Shown here: positions 1 through 8,812 of the stretch, in pieces
Numbering within the stretch: position 1 is the stretch's first letter
Layout of the letters: each line of letters starts with the position of its first letter
Origin: Saccharopolyspora aridisoli
Lineage (GTDB): Bacteria; Actinomycetota; Actinomycetes; Mycobacteriales; Pseudonocardiaceae
Assembly: GCF_004348445.1 (NCBI RefSeq)
Contig: NZ_SMKV01000006.1
Coordinates: 1 to 64,000, forward strand
DNA: 64,000 bases
Reading direction: 5' to 3'
Notes under the pieces: generated by a model
Told to the model about the DNA's origin: nothing
Databases searched by the model: none
The model's input: only the letters and a program-made list of their open reading frames with translations
Translations under genes and position numbers: made by a program

Positions 1-45
1 CCCAACGGCACCCCCGTCATCGCCCCCACCCGCCTCGATTGACGG

Positions 46-179
46 GATTCCAGCGGAAATCCGGCACCCGATTTCCACTGGAGTTCGAGACCCGCGACCT
101 CGGACCGGACTCCCACTGAATCCCGGTGCCCGACTTCCACTGAGATCTTGGACCGGACTTCCACTGAAATCCGGTCCGG
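46..179. repeat. 24-bp-period degenerate tandem repeat
   Basis: Five units related to GAYTTCCACTGAAATCCGG begin at 46, 70, 108, 132 and 156. Spacing is exactly 24 bp except for a 14-bp insertion between the second and third. Each unit is partly self-complementary around TTCCASTGGAA. The last unit with its flank forms an inverted repeat (ACCGGA..TTC / GAA..TCCGGT). The array lies downstream of lgt in a gene-free left edge. Two more units with the same 24-bp spacing occur near 14324. No protein-coding reading is convincing. Confidence 0.75.
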
Positions 180-190
180 GGTGTGAAGAA

Positions 191-229
191 GCCGAGGCCG
201 CGAGCTCCCGGGGGAGTCGCGGCCTCGGC
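191..229 (-). terminator. Rho-independent-type hairpin after lgt
   Basis: A perfect 13-bp inverted repeat (GCCGAGGCCGCGA at 191-203 and its complement at 217-229) with a 13-nt loop lies about 23 nt past the lgt stop codon. On the minus strand it is followed by TTCTTC rather than a clean U tract. Confidence 0.7.
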
Positions 230-251
230 TCTTGGGGTTCTGGTGAGGTCG

Positions 252-1424
252 TCAGGACTGGGTCTTGGCGTCCGTGTCGTCCACTTCGGACTTGGTGGCT
301 TTGTCGTCGTCCCGCTTCGAACCGGTGTCCTCGTCCGGTTCCGAGGTCTCCCCGTCGATGTCCTTGGCTTCGCCGTCGGAGTCCTTGGTCTCGGGCTCGT
401 CGGCGCCGGATTCCCCGGACCCGGTCTCGTCTCCGTCGGAGCCCTCGGTCTCGTCTCCGTCGGAGTCCTCGGTCTCGTCGGCCTCGGAGTCGCCGTTCGA
501 CTTGGGTTCTGCTGTGGAGGGGATGTCTTCGGGATAGGGCTTGCCGGCCAGCAGGGCTGGGTCTTCGCGCTTGCCCCGGACGACGAGGAGGTAGATGACC
601 GCGCCGAGGAGGACCACCACCGAGGTGAAGACGTTGATGCGGATGCCCAGGATGTGGGTCGCCTCGTCGCTGCGCATCATCTCGATCCACACCCGACCGG
701 CCGTGTACCCGGCGACGTAGAGCGCGAACACGCGGCCGTGGCCCATCCGGAACTTGCGATCAGCCCACAGCACCAGCAGGAACACGCCGACGTTCCACAG
801 CAGCTCGTACAGGAACGTCGGGTGCACCACGGTGATCGGCGTCGGGTCGACCGCCACGCCCGCGATCGGGTCGGCGAGCCCGGTCTCCGGGTCGATGCGC
901 CGGTAGATCTCCAGGCCCCACGGCACATCCGTCGGACCGCCGTAGAGCTCCTGGTTGAACCAGTTGCCCAGTCGGCCGACGGCCTGCGCCAGCACCAGAC
1001 CGGGCGCGACGGTGTCGGCGAACGCGGGCAGCGGCACGCCTCGCTGGCGGCAGCCGATCCAGGCGCCCACGGCACCGAGCGCGACCGCGCCCCAGATGCC
1101 GAGGCCGCCCTCCCAGACCTTCAACGCGTCCAGCGGGTTGCGGTCCGGGCCGAAGTACTTGTACCAGTCAGTGGCCACGTGGTAGAGCCGCCCGCCGATG
1201 AGGCCGAACGGCACCGCCCACACCGCGACGTCGACGACCGTGCCCTCGCGACCGCCGCGGGCGATCCAGCGACGGTTGCTGATCCACACCGCGAGCACGA
1301 TGCCGGCGATGATGCACAGCGCGTACGCGCGCAGCGGGATCGGCCCGATGTACCAAACCCCCTGCGGAGGGCTCGGGATGTTGGCCAGGAGCGGACTAGC
1401 CGAAGTGGCAACCGTGGCATTCAC
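252..1424 (-). CDS. lgt: prolipoprotein diacylglyceryl transferase
   Basis: Lgt transfers the diacylglyceryl group of phosphatidylglycerol to the lipobox cysteine of prolipoproteins in the cytoplasmic membrane. The first ~290 residues hold the Lgt multi-TM core, starting near [12 protein letters not shown], with the conserved segment [18 protein letters not shown] that contains the signature Asn/Glu residues. The C-terminal ~95 residues are an acidic, low-complexity tail built on an 8-residue [12 protein letters not shown] repeat, an extension beyond the enzyme core. The GTG at 1424 (VNATVATSA) is chosen because TACCGT sits 6-7 nt upstream, which would give a leaderless message; an in-frame GTG at 1463 is the alternative. 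It follows trpA in the usual actinobacterial order, after a 169-bp gap. Confidence 0.93.
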   Translation of the reverse strand: MNATVATSASPLLANIPSPPQGVWYIGPIPLRAYALCIIAGIVLAVWISNRRWIARGGREGTVVDVAVWAVPFGLIGGRLYHVATDWYKYFGPDRNPLDALKVWEGGLGIWGAVALGAVGAWIGCRQRGVPLPAFADTVAPGLVLAQAVGRLGNWFNQELYGGPTDVPWGLEIYRRIDPETGLADPIAGVAVDPTPITVVHPTFLYELLWNVGVFLLVLWADRKFRMGHGRVFALYVAGYTAGRVWIEMMRSDEATHILGIRINVFTSVVVLLGAVIYLLVVRGKREDPALLAGKPYPEDIPSTAEPKSNGDSEADETEDSDGDETEGSDGDETGSGESGADEPETKDSDGEAKDIDGETSEPDEDTGSKRDDDKATKSEVDDTDAKTQS

Positions 1425-1536
1425 GACGCTTACGGTATCGGGCGCCCCACCACAGGTGAGCACCCCCCGTGCAGCATCACGGCAGGACGACGAACCCGTG
1501 ACCCGGCGGCGAAGAACCTTCCGGACTGCTCATCAC

Positions 1537-1567
1537 CGCAGAACCGCTCAGAACCCGCAGCGGTGCC
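1537..1567 (-). repeat. fragment of the dispersed intergenic element
   Basis: Read on the minus strand this is GGCACCGCTGCGGGTTCTGA followed by GCGGTTCTGCG. It matches the left arm of the element at 22219 and 24562. Only the left arm is recognisable. It sits in the lgt-trpA gap, 1425-1593, where nothing else is evident. Confidence 0.55.
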
Positions 1568-1593
1568 AGTTGCTCGAGTCGTGCTGCCTTGCT

Positions 1594-2373
1594 TCAGCCT
1601 CCGCGCACGCCCGCTGCGAGGTCTGCGGCGAGGGCGCGAACGCCCTCCGGGCCGTCCTGCTCCGCGCTGGTCACGAACGCCGAGCCGACGATCACGCCGT
1701 CGGCGAAGCGCGCCACCTCGGCCGCCTGCTCGCGGGAGCGCACGCCCAGACCGACGCCGATCGGCAGATCGGTGTGCGCGCGGGTGCGCTCCACCAGGCC
1801 GGACGCGGCCGAGCCGACCGAGTCGCGGGCACCGGTCACGCCCATCACGGACGTGGCGTAGACGAAACCGCTGCTGGCCTTGGCGGTCAGCGCGAGCCGC
1901 TCCTCGGTGGAGGACGGTGCGACCAGGAAGATCCGGTCCACACCGCGCTCGTCGGTGGCGGCGATCCAGTCCTCGGCCTCGTCGGGGATGAGGTCCGGGG
2001 TGATCACGCCGAGCCCGCCCGCCGCCTGGAGGTCGCGGGCGAAGGCGTCCACGCCGTAGCGGTGCACGGGGTTCCAGTAGGTCATCACCACCGCGTTGCC
2101 ACCGGCCTCGGCGATGGCGGAGACGATGTCGAACACCTGCCGAACGCGAAAACCGGCGCGCAGGGAGGTCTCGCTGGCGGCCTGGATGGTAGGCCCGTCC
2201 ATCACCGGGTCGGAGAACGGCAAACCGACCTCGACGAGGTCGCAGCCACCGTCGATCATCGCCTTGAACAGCTCCTCGCTGCCCTCGACGGTCGGGTAAC
2301 CGGCGGGCAGGTACCCGATCAAAGCCGCCCGGGACTCGTCGCGGCACGCCTGGAAGACCTCACGCAGGCTCAT
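1594..2373 (-). CDS. trpA: tryptophan synthase alpha chain
   Basis: TrpA cleaves indole-3-glycerol phosphate to indole, which is channelled to TrpB. The protein is a 259-residue TIM barrel of normal length. Catalytic Glu48 and Asp59 lie in LVEVGLPFSDPVMDGP, and the phosphate-binding glycines in GVGLGVRS and ADGVIVGSAF are present. The ATG at 2373 overlaps the trpB stop by one base (TGATG) and has GAGGAGG 4-5 nt upstream, so it is preferred to the GTG at 2376. Translation is almost certainly coupled to trpB. Confidence 0.97.
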   Translation of the reverse strand: MSLREVFQACRDESRAALIGYLPAGYPTVEGSEELFKAMIDGGCDLVEVGLPFSDPVMDGPTIQAASETSLRAGFRVRQVFDIVSAIAEAGGNAVVMTYWNPVHRYGVDAFARDLQAAGGLGVITPDLIPDEAEDWIAATDERGVDRIFLVAPSSTEERLALTAKASSGFVYATSVMGVTGARDSVGSAASGLVERTRAHTDLPIGVGLGVRSREQAAEVARFADGVIVGSAFVTSAEQDGPEGVRALAADLAAGVRGG

Positions 2374-3629
2374 CACGCCTCCTCGTCGACGAGCCCGAAG
2401 TACTTCGCCGCAGTGTCCATGTCCTTGTCGCCCCGGCCTGAGAGGCTGACCACGATGAGCCCGTCCGGGCCCAGCTCCTGGCCGAGCTCGATCGCCCCCG
2501 CCAGGGCGTGCGCGGACTCGATCGCCGGGATGATGCCCTCGGTGCGCGACAGCAGCTGGAACGCCTGCATCGCCTCGTCGTCGGTCACCGAGTGGTACTC
2601 CGCCCGGCCGGTGTCCTTGAGGTAGGAGTGCTCCGGGCCGACACCCGGGTAGTCCAGCCCCGCGGAGATCGAGTACGCCTCGATGACCTGCCCGTCCTCG
2701 TCCTGGAGCAGGTATGAGCGGGCGCCGTGCAGCGTGCCCGGGGTGCCCTCGCCGAGGGTCACGCCGTGCTCACCGGACTCGATGCCGTGACCGGCGGGCT
2801 CGTAGCCGACCAGCCGCACGTCGGCGTCGTCGATGAAGCCGTGGAAGATGCCGATCGCGTTCGAACCGCCGCCGACGCAGGCCACGACAGCGTCGGGCAG
2901 CCGACCGGCCATCGCCAGCGTCTGCTCGCGGGCCTCGTCACCGATGACGCGGTGGAAGTTGCGCACCATCATCGGGAACGGGTGCGCCCCCGCGGCGGTG
3001 CCCAGCAGGTAGTGGGTGTGGTCGACGTTGGCGACCCAGTCGCGCAGCGCCTCGTTGATGGCGTCCTTGAGCGTCGCCGAACCGTTGGCCACCGGGATGA
3101 CCTCGGCGCCGAGCAGCCGCATCCGGGCGACGTTGAGGGCCTGGCGCTCGGTGTCGACCTTGCCCATGTAGATCACGCACTCCAGGCCCAGCAGCGCGCA
3201 GGCGGTCGCGGTGGCCACGCCGTGCTGACCGGCACCGGTCTCGGCGATGACGCGGCGCTTGCCCATCCGCTTGACCAGCAGCGCCTGCCCCAGCACGTTG
3301 TTGATCTTGTGCGAGCCGGTGTGGTTGAGGTCCTCGCGCTTGAGCAGCACGCGGGCGCCGCCCGCGTGCTCGGCGAAGCGCTTGGCCTCGGTCAGCAGCG
3401 ACGGGCGACCGGCGTAGTTGCGCAGCAGGTCGTCGAGCTCGGCGAGGAACTCCGGGTCCTGCTGGGCCTTGGCGTACTCGGCGGCGAGCTCGTCCTGTGC
3501 CGCGATCAGCGCCTCCGGCATGAACCGGCCGCCGTACTCGCCGAAGTGCCCGCGCCCGTCCGGATCGTGCCCCTCGGGCACGGGCGTGCCCTGGCGGTGG
3601 GCGCGCGCGGCGTCAGCCCCGACGGTCAT
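2373..3629 (-). CDS. trpB: tryptophan synthase beta chain
   Basis: TrpB condenses indole with serine using PLP. The 418-residue protein has the PLP lysine at about 108 (GSHKINN), the [11 protein letters not shown] segment with the catalytic Glu, and the phosphate-binding loop [10 protein letters not shown]. The ATG at 3629 (MTVGADA) has AGGAGG at 3637-3642, 7 nt upstream, so the longer in-frame start at 3653 is rejected. Only 40 bp separate it from trpC, so there is no room for the small trpM-type gene that Streptomyces coelicolor carries between trpC and trpB. Confidence 0.97.
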   Translation of the reverse strand: MTVGADAARAHRQGTPVPEGHDPDGRGHFGEYGGRFMPEALIAAQDELAAEYAKAQQDPEFLAELDDLLRNYAGRPSLLTEAKRFAEHAGGARVLLKREDLNHTGSHKINNVLGQALLVKRMGKRRVIAETGAGQHGVATATACALLGLECVIYMGKVDTERQALNVARMRLLGAEVIPVANGSATLKDAINEALRDWVANVDHTHYLLGTAAGAHPFPMMVRNFHRVIGDEAREQTLAMAGRLPDAVVACVGGGSNAIGIFHGFIDDADVRLVGYEPAGHGIESGEHGVTLGEGTPGTLHGARSYLLQDEDGQVIEAYSISAGLDYPGVGPEHSYLKDTGRAEYHSVTDDEAMQAFQLLSRTEGIIPAIESAHALAGAIELGQELGPDGLIVVSLSGRGDKDMDTAAKYFGLVDEEA

Positions 3630-3669
3630 TGCCTTACCTCCTGTGCTTCGCACGCCGCGCCGTCGAGCC

Positions 3670-4482
3670 TCAGCGGCTCGGACGCGGACATGCCGGGTGC
3701 GACCCGGCCGTCACCAGCTGGTTGACCGCCGATTTCGGGTTGTCGCTGGTCACCAGGCCCTCGCCGACCAGAACGGCGTCGGCGCCGGAACCCGCGTAGG
3801 CCATCAGGTCGCTGGGGCCGCGAACACCGGACTCGGCGACCTTGAGGATGTCCTGCGGCAGCCCCGGAGCGATCCTGCCGAAGACGTCGCGGTCCACTTC
3901 GAGGGTATGCAGGTTGCGCGCGTTGATGCCAATGATCTTCGCCCCGGCCTCCAACGCGCGGTCGGACTCCTCGGCGGTGTGCACCTCCACCAGCGCGGCC
4001 ATGCCCAGCGACTCCACCCGATCGAGCAGCGCCTCCAGCACGTTCTGCTCCAGGGCGGCCACGATCAGCAGCACCATGTCCGCGCCGTGCGCGCGGGCCT
4101 CGTGCACCTGGTAGGGGCTGACCACGAAGTCCTTGCGCAGGACCGGTGTGGCCGGAACGCGCTTGCGCACCGCGGTCAGGTCGGCCAGCGAACCGCCGAA
4201 GCGGCGCTGCTCGGTGAGCACGCTGATCACGCGGGCACCCGCGTCGGCGTAGTCGGCGGCGAGATCGGCCGGTTCTGCGATCTCAGCCAGCTCGCCCTTG
4301 GACGGGCTGCGCCGCTTGACCTCGGCGATGACGCCCACGCCCTGCGATTTGAGCGCGGCCAGCACGTCGTGCGGCGGCGTCGCCGCCGCGGACAGCTGCT
4401 TGATCTCGTCGAACGGAATCGCCGATTCGCGCACCGCGAGATCCTCGCGAACGCCTTCGATGATGTCTTCCAGTACGGTCAC
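3670..4482 (-). CDS. trpC: indole-3-glycerol phosphate synthase
   Basis: TrpC closes the indole ring from carboxyphenylaminodeoxyribulose phosphate. The 270-residue TIM barrel has [13 protein letters not shown] near residues 51-63 (catalytic Lys), [22 protein letters not shown] and VAESGVRGP. The GTG start at 4482 gives [10 protein letters not shown]. The start overlaps, as GTGA, the stop of a possible 30-codon upstream ORF, so it may be translationally coupled to it. trpC sits between the trp membrane protein and trpB. Confidence 0.97.
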   Translation of the reverse strand: MTVLEDIIEGVREDLAVRESAIPFDEIKQLSAAATPPHDVLAALKSQGVGVIAEVKRRSPSKGELAEIAEPADLAADYADAGARVISVLTEQRRFGGSLADLTAVRKRVPATPVLRKDFVVSPYQVHEARAHGADMVLLIVAALEQNVLEALLDRVESLGMAALVEVHTAEESDRALEAGAKIIGINARNLHTLEVDRDVFGRIAPGLPQDILKVAESGVRGPSDLMAYAGSGADAVLVGEGLVTSDNPKSAVNQLVTAGSHPACPRPSR

Positions 4483-4571
4483 GCGAACACCTCGCCGGCT
4501 GTGCCCCGAACACTCACCCGCAATGCCCAGACCCTGCTGAATGCGCGGTTGAACTCATTGCGCTCGATCAC
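4479..4571 (-). CDS. possible 30-aa ORF coupled to trpC
   Basis: A GTG at 4571 is preceded by GGGGAG at 6-nt spacing and opens a 30-codon frame ([20 protein letters not shown]...). Its TGA overlaps the trpC GTG as GTGA. An in-frame ATG at 4601 would add ten residues (MRRHGGKGSV). There is one Trp codon and no Trp run, so it does not look like a classical attenuator peptide. I do not recognise the product, and it could simply re-initiate ribosomes for trpC. Confidence 0.35.
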   Translation of the reverse strand: MIERNEFNRAFSRVWALRVSVRGTAGEVFA

Positions 4572-4601
4572 GACACTCCCCTTCCCGCCGTGCCGTCGCA
4601 T

Positions 4602-4748
4602 GGCCGATGCTAAACCTCACCGACCGACCCCCTTACCAAGGGGTGGGCCGGGAGTCCCAGCGCAGCAAGGACCTTTGGTCCTGTCGCGAGGAGGACGCAC
4701 CGGCTCCGGACGACGTCGAACAGCAGTTTTGGCAACCCTGGAGATCTT
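4602..4748 (-). other. trpC upstream region, small hairpins only
   Basis: Between the trp membrane protein and the small ORF, only two short inverted repeats are visible. AGGACC-TTT-GGTCCT lies at 4668-4682 and CCCCTT-ACC-AAGGGG at about 4629-4643. There is no Trp-rich leader peptide, no T-box motif and no convincing -10/-35 pair. Confidence 0.3.
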
Positions 4749-5354
4749 TCAGCGATCGTCTTCGTCCGTGGGATCACGACCGGCGTCCAGTTCGTTCCAC
4801 AGCCGCCTGTCCGGATCCTGGGATTTCTGCTCCTTGGCGGCTCCCGGCGCCGAGTAGCGCGCGCCCATCGCCGGCATCCGGCCCGCACGCACGATCACCA
4901 GCACACCCGCGATCACCAGCAGTAACGCACCCAGCGCCATGAGCGACGGCCCGATCGGCGAGCTGGAGAGCTCACCGATCGGCGTGCTGCCCTGCGGTAC
5001 GTCGCCGTTGGCGTGGGTGGACCAGCCGCCGCTGAAGTGCCCGAAGGCGCGCCAGGCCAGCAGCCCACCGGCCAGCGCGATCAGCACGCCGACCAGGCGG
5101 CGCAGCAGCCCGCCGGTGGCCAGCACCGCGGCGACGGCGGCCAGCGCCGCCAACGCCATCGGACCCAGTTCCGGGCGGAGCACCGCGCCGGTCATGCCGC
5201 TGGTCGTCTCGGTGCCCATCGGAGTGCGGAAGCGCTGGCTCAGCCAGGTCAGCCCCGAGGCTCCCCACAGCGCACCGGCACCCGCGAGCACCAGCAGCAG
5301 CACCGACCACAGCAGCCCCTTCGAGGGCGGCCGGGGCTCAGACCCGCTGGTCAA
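4749..5354 (-). CDS. trp operon-associated membrane protein
   Basis: This ~201-residue integral membrane protein lies between trpE and trpC, the position and topology of the actinobacterial Trp-operon membrane protein family (TIGR02234; Rv1610 in Mycobacterium tuberculosis). Hydrophobic segments follow [51 protein letters not shown] and [19 protein letters not shown], giving about four TM helices. The Arg/Asp-rich tail is probably cytosolic. The TTG at 5354 overlaps the trpE 3' end by 17 bp and is my best start; a longer frame reaches 5420. The biochemical role is unknown. Confidence 0.8.
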   Translation of the reverse strand: MTSGSEPRPPSKGLLWSVLLLVLAGAGALWGASGLTWLSQRFRTPMGTETTSGMTGAVLRPELGPMALAALAAVAAVLATGGLLRRLVGVLIALAGGLLAWRAFGHFSGGWSTHANGDVPQGSTPIGELSSSPIGPSLMALGALLLVIAGVLVIVRAGRMPAMGARYSAPGAAKEQKSQDPDRRLWNELDAGRDPTDEDDR

Positions 5355-6909
5355 CGGCCGCCTCCCGGTCGCTCGGCGCCGCCAGCGTCTCGGCGGTGGC
5401 CACGGCGTTGAGCACAGCACGGGCCTTGTTCAGGCACTCCTGGTCCTCGGCGACCGGGTCCGAGTCGGCGACGATGCCGCCACCGGCCTGCACGTAGGCG
5501 CGGCCGTCGCGGACCAGGGCGGTGCGGATCGCGATCGCGGTGTCGGCGTCCCCGGCGAAGTCCAGGTAACCGACCACACCGCCGTACTGGGCGCGCCGCG
5601 TCGGCTCCAGCTCCTCGATCAGCTCCAGCGCGCGCGGCTTCGGCGCACCCGACAGCGTCCCGGCCGGGAAGCAGGCGGTGATCGCGTCGAACGCCGTCTT
5701 GTCGTCGGCGAGCTGGCCGGTGACCGTGGAGACGATGTGCATGACGTGGCTGTAGCGCTCGATGCGGAAGAAGTCGACCACCCGCACCGAACCCGGCTTG
5801 CAGACCCGGCCCAGGTCGTTGCGGCCGAGGTCGACCAGCATCAGGTGCTCGGCGCGCTCCTTCTCGTCGCTGAGCAGGTCCTTCTCCAGCAGCACGTCCT
5901 CGTCCTCGTCGGCGCCGCGCCAGCGGGTACCGGCGATCGGGTGCGTGGTGGCCTGCCCGTCGTGCACGGTGACCAGGGATTCCGGGCTGGAGCCGACGAT
6001 GTCGAAGGGCGTGCCGCCGTTGGGGTCGTCCAGCCGCAGCAGGTACATGTACGGGCTCGGGTTGGTGGTGCGCAGCACCCGGTAGATGTCCAGCGCGTCG
6101 GCCTGGGTGTCCACTTCGAAGCGCTGCGAGACGACCACCTGGAACGCCTCGCCCGCGCGGATGGCCTCCTTGGCCTTCTCCACCGCCGCGTGGTGCTCCT
6201 CGGGCCGGCGCTTGCGCTGGAAGTCCGGCTTCGGGCGGGAGAAGGTCGCCACCGTGGGCGCCGCCGGGGTCTGCAGCCGCTCGGTCATCTCGTCGAGCCT
6301 GCGCACCGCGTCGTCGTAGGCGGCGTCCACCCGCTCCGGACTGTCGTCCCAGTTCACCGCGTTGGCGATCAGCGTGATCGTGCCCTCGTGGTGGTCCAGC
6401 GCCGCCAGGTCGGTGGCCAGCAGCATCACCATCTCCGGGATCTGCAGGTCGTCCTCGGTCAGCTGGGGCAGCCGCTCCAGCCTGCGCACGGCGTCGTAGC
6501 CCATGTAGCCGACCATGCCGCCGGTCAGCGGCGGCAGGCCGGGAAGGGGGTCGGTGTGCAGCAGGCGGACGGTTTCGCGCAGCGCCTGCAGCGGATCGCC
6601 GCTGCTGGGCAGGCCGACCGGCGGGGTGCCGGTCCAGTGCGCCTCACCGTCGCGGACGGTCAGGGCGGCGGCGCTGCTGGCTCCGATGAACGACCACCGC
6701 GACCAGGATCGACCGTTCTCGGCGGACTCGAACAGGAAGGTGCCGGGTCGGTTCCCGGCGAGCTTGCGGTAGACCCCTAGCGGGGTTTCGTCGTCCGCGA
6801 GCAACCGCCGCACCACCGGAATCACCCTGCGGTCCGCCGCCAGGGTTCGGAACTCCTCGCGTCCTGGGCTGATACTGCCGATCTCACCATCGCCGACCAT
6901 GGGTGTCAT
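5338..6909 (-). CDS. trpE: anthranilate synthase component I
   Basis: TrpE converts chorismate to anthranilate with ammonia from its glutaminase partner, which is not in this window. From the ATG at 6909 it is 523 residues. The N-terminal Trp-feedback region includes LFES near residue 55-60, and the catalytic C-terminal domain has [36 protein letters not shown] and [11 protein letters not shown] second ATG lies at 6900. The gene opens the trp operon and is divergent from a TetR gene, with 76 bp between starts. That spacer is too short for a conventional leader-peptide attenuator. Confidence 0.96.
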   Translation of the reverse strand: MTPMVGDGEIGSISPGREEFRTLAADRRVIPVVRRLLADDETPLGVYRKLAGNRPGTFLFESAENGRSWSRWSFIGASSAAALTVRDGEAHWTGTPPVGLPSSGDPLQALRETVRLLHTDPLPGLPPLTGGMVGYMGYDAVRRLERLPQLTEDDLQIPEMVMLLATDLAALDHHEGTITLIANAVNWDDSPERVDAAYDDAVRRLDEMTERLQTPAAPTVATFSRPKPDFQRKRRPEEHHAAVEKAKEAIRAGEAFQVVVSQRFEVDTQADALDIYRVLRTTNPSPYMYLLRLDDPNGGTPFDIVGSSPESLVTVHDGQATTHPIAGTRWRGADEDEDVLLEKDLLSDEKERAEHLMLVDLGRNDLGRVCKPGSVRVVDFFRIERYSHVMHIVSTVTGQLADDKTAFDAITACFPAGTLSGAPKPRALELIEELEPTRRAQYGGVVGYLDFAGDADTAIAIRTALVRDGRAYVQAGGGIVADSDPVAEDQECLNKARAVLNAVATAETLAAPSDREAAVDQRV

Positions 6910-6916
6910 TGTGCCG

Positions 6917-6938
6917 CGCACCCGTCGGGCCCGGTGCG
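6917..6938. promoter_or_regulatory. inverted repeat in trpE/tetR spacer
   Basis: CGCACC (6917-6922) and GGTGCG (6933-6938) form a 6-bp-arm inverted repeat 8 nt upstream of the trpE ATG. It is the only symmetrical element in the 76-bp divergent spacer and is a weak candidate for the TetR operator. Confidence 0.3.
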
Positions 6939-6985
6939 GGACCTCCGCTTTGCCTCGCCGGTGCCGGTGCCGCCAGGATGGGTGG

Positions 6986-7600
6986 GTGAGCACGACCGAA
7001 CCGAAGCGGCGTGGCCGCAGGCCCCACGGCGCCGACACGAAGGCGGCACTGCTGACCGCCGCGCGCGAGGTGTTCGCCGAGCAGGGTTACGACGCGGCCA
7101 CCGTGCGCGCCATCGCGGGCAGCGCCGGAGTCGATCCGGCCATGGTCAAGCACTGGTTCGGCGGCAAGGAGGGGTTGTTCACCGCCGCGGTCCAAATCCC
7201 GATCAACCCCGCCGAGATCGTCCGCCAGGTGCTGGAGGGACCGCGCGAGCAGATCGCCGAGCGGATCCTGCGCCGGTTCGTCGCCGCCTGGGACACCGTC
7301 GGCGGCGGGCAGTTCGCGGCGCTGATGCGCAGCGTCGCTGGCAACGAGCAGGCCGTCACCATGCTCCGCGAGTTCGTGCAGAACGTGCTGTTCAACCGGC
7401 TGATCAAGGTCCTGGACGTCGACCACCCGGAGCTGCGGGTGGCGCTGTGCGGCTCCCAGCTGATCGGCCTGGGCATGGCCCGCTACGTGGTCCGCATCGA
7501 GCCCCTGGCCTCGGCCGACGCCGACACCGTCGCGGCCACCATCGGCCCCAACCTCCAGCGCTACCTCACCGGGGACCTGTCAACGACGAACTCCAGCTGA
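6986..7600 (+). CDS. TetR family transcriptional regulator
   Basis: This 204-residue protein has an N-terminal TetR helix-turn-helix ([45 protein letters not shown], residues about 18-60) after a basic KRRGRR lead. The helical ligand domain has no recognisable specificity. The GTG at 6986 is preceded by AGGATGG at about 8 nt and gives a normal TetR N terminus. It is divergent from trpE and convergent with hisI (13 bp). Control of itself or of trpE is possible, but that rests on position alone. Confidence 0.9.
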   Translation: MSTTEPKRRGRRPHGADTKAALLTAAREVFAEQGYDAATVRAIAGSAGVDPAMVKHWFGGKEGLFTAAVQIPINPAEIVRQVLEGPREQIAERILRRFVAAWDTVGGGQFAALMRSVAGNEQAVTMLREFVQNVLFNRLIKVLDVDHPELRVALCGSQLIGLGMARYVVRIEPLASADADTVAATIGPNLQRYLTGDLSTTNSS

Positions 7601-7613
7601 TACCGCGGACTGC

Positions 7614-7964
7614 TCAGGATTCGACGGCCAGCAGGACGTCGGCGTCGAAGCAGGTGTGATCGCCGGTGTGGCAGGCCGCGCCCTGCTGGTCGACGACCAG
7701 CAGCAGCGCGTCGCCGTCGCAGTCGAGTCGGACCTCGTGGACGTGCTGGGTGTGCCCGGACGTCTCGCCCTTGACCCAGTGGGCGCCGCGGCTGCGGGAG
7801 AAGTAGGTGGCGCGGCGGGTGGTGAGGGTGCGGTGCAGGGCCTCGTCGTCCATCCACGCCATCATCAGCACCTCGCCGGTGCCGCGCTGCTGCGCGATGG
7901 CGGCGACGAGCCCGTCGGCGTTGCGCTTGAGCCGGTCGGCGATCTCCGGGTCGAGCTCGCTCAT
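7614..7964 (-). CDS. hisI: phosphoribosyl-AMP cyclohydrolase
   Basis: HisI opens the purine ring of phosphoribosyl-AMP, the third step of histidine synthesis. The 116-residue protein is the stand-alone cyclohydrolase with no fused HisE domain. Zn/Mg ligands are visible as D81-C82-D83 in the DCDGD segment and C98 and C105 in [22 protein letters not shown] and [17 protein letters not shown] are family motifs. The ATG at 7964 overlaps the hisF stop as ATGA. A separate hisE is not in this window. Confidence 0.96.
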   Translation of the reverse strand: MSELDPEIADRLKRNADGLVAAIAQQRGTGEVLMMAWMDDEALHRTLTTRRATYFSRSRGAHWVKGETSGHTQHVHEVRLDCDGDALLLVVDQQGAACHTGDHTCFDADVLLAVES

Positions 7965-8734
7965 CGGACCGTGATCCCTTCCGCCCGCATCGCGTCCTTG
8001 ACCTCGCCGATGCGCAGTTGTCCGAAGTGGAAGACGCTGGCGGCCAGCACCGCGTCCGCCCCGGCGTGCACGGCGGGAGCGAAGTGCTCCACCGCGCCGG
8101 CCCCGCCGCTGGCGATCAGCGGCACCTCGACGACCTCGCGCACCGCGCGGATCATCTCGAGGTCGAAACCGGCCTTGGTGCCGTCGGCGTCCATCGAGTT
8201 CAGCAGGATCTCGCCGACGCCCAGCTGCTGCCCCTTCGCGGCCCACTCGACGGCGCAGATGCCGGTGCCCCGGCGTCCACCGTGCGTGGTGACCTCGAAA
8301 CCGGACGGCGTGGGCTGCCCGTCCTCGGGAACCCGGCGGGCGTCGACCGACAGCACCACGCACTGCGCGCCGAACCTCTTCGAGGCCTCGTTGAGCAGCT
8401 CCGGCCGCGCGATCGCGGCGGTGTTCAGGCTGACCTTGTCGGCCCCGGCGCGCAGCAGCCGGTTGATGTCGTCGGTGCTGCGCACGCCGCCACCGACGGT
8501 CAGCGGGATGAACACCTGCTCGGCGGTGCGCCGGACCACGTCGAAGGTCGTCTCGCGGTCCGAGGAGGACGCGGTGACGTCGAGGAAGGTCAGCTCGTCG
8601 GCGTGCTCGGCGTCATAGGCGTTCGCCAGTTCGACCGGGTCACCGGCATCGCGGAGATCGGTGAAGTTGATTCCCTTGACGACCCGCCCCTGGTCCACGT
8701 CCAGGCACGGGATGACACGCACCGCAACACCCAT
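7961..8734 (-). CDS. hisF: imidazole glycerol phosphate synthase, cyclase subunit
   Basis: HisF, with HisH, makes imidazole glycerol phosphate and AICAR. The 257-residue barrel has catalytic Asp12 ([10 protein letters not shown]) and Asp131 (LSVDARR), [10 protein letters not shown] and [13 protein letters not shown]. It is coupled to hisI by ATGA. It is separated from priA and hisH by a secreted peptidase gene, although HisF and HisH form one enzyme. Confidence 0.97.
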   Translation of the reverse strand: MGVAVRVIPCLDVDQGRVVKGINFTDLRDAGDPVELANAYDAEHADELTFLDVTASSSDRETTFDVVRRTAEQVFIPLTVGGGVRSTDDINRLLRAGADKVSLNTAAIARPELLNEASKRFGAQCVVLSVDARRVPEDGQPTPSGFEVTTHGGRRGTGICAVEWAAKGQQLGVGEILLNSMDADGTKAGFDLEMIRAVREVVEVPLIASGGAGAVEHFAPAVHAGADAVLAASVFHFGQLRIGEVKDAMRAEGITVR

Positions 8735-8766
8735 GCGTCCAGCCTACGGTGACGGCCCGCGAACTT

Positions 8767-8804
8767 CGTCGTGGCCCCGACCACGCATGATCGAGGCCAC
8801 GACG
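8767..8804 (-). terminator. hairpin after the secreted peptidase
   Basis: CGTCGTGGCC (8767-8776) and GGCCACGACG (8795-8804) form a perfect 10-bp stem with an 18-nt loop, 8 nt past the stop of the upstream minus-strand gene and before hisF. There is no U tract, so it may be a structural rather than a canonical terminator. Confidence 0.55.
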
Positions 8805-8812
8805 ACCGTTCG

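Noticed and set aside
46..179. CRISPR array
   Set aside because: The 24-bp units abut with no unique spacers, the repeats are degenerate, and no cas genes are present.
420..480. Short DNA tandem repeat as a regulatory array
   Set aside because: It is in frame inside lgt and encodes the acidic 8-residue peptide repeat, which explains it.
183..1991. 602-aa plus-strand frame over lgt and trpA
   Set aside because: It is antisense to two clear genes, has low-complexity composition and no ribosome-binding site.
4479..4748. trp leader-peptide attenuator or T-box before trpC
   Set aside because: There are no tandem Trp codons, no T-box sequence and only very short hairpins.
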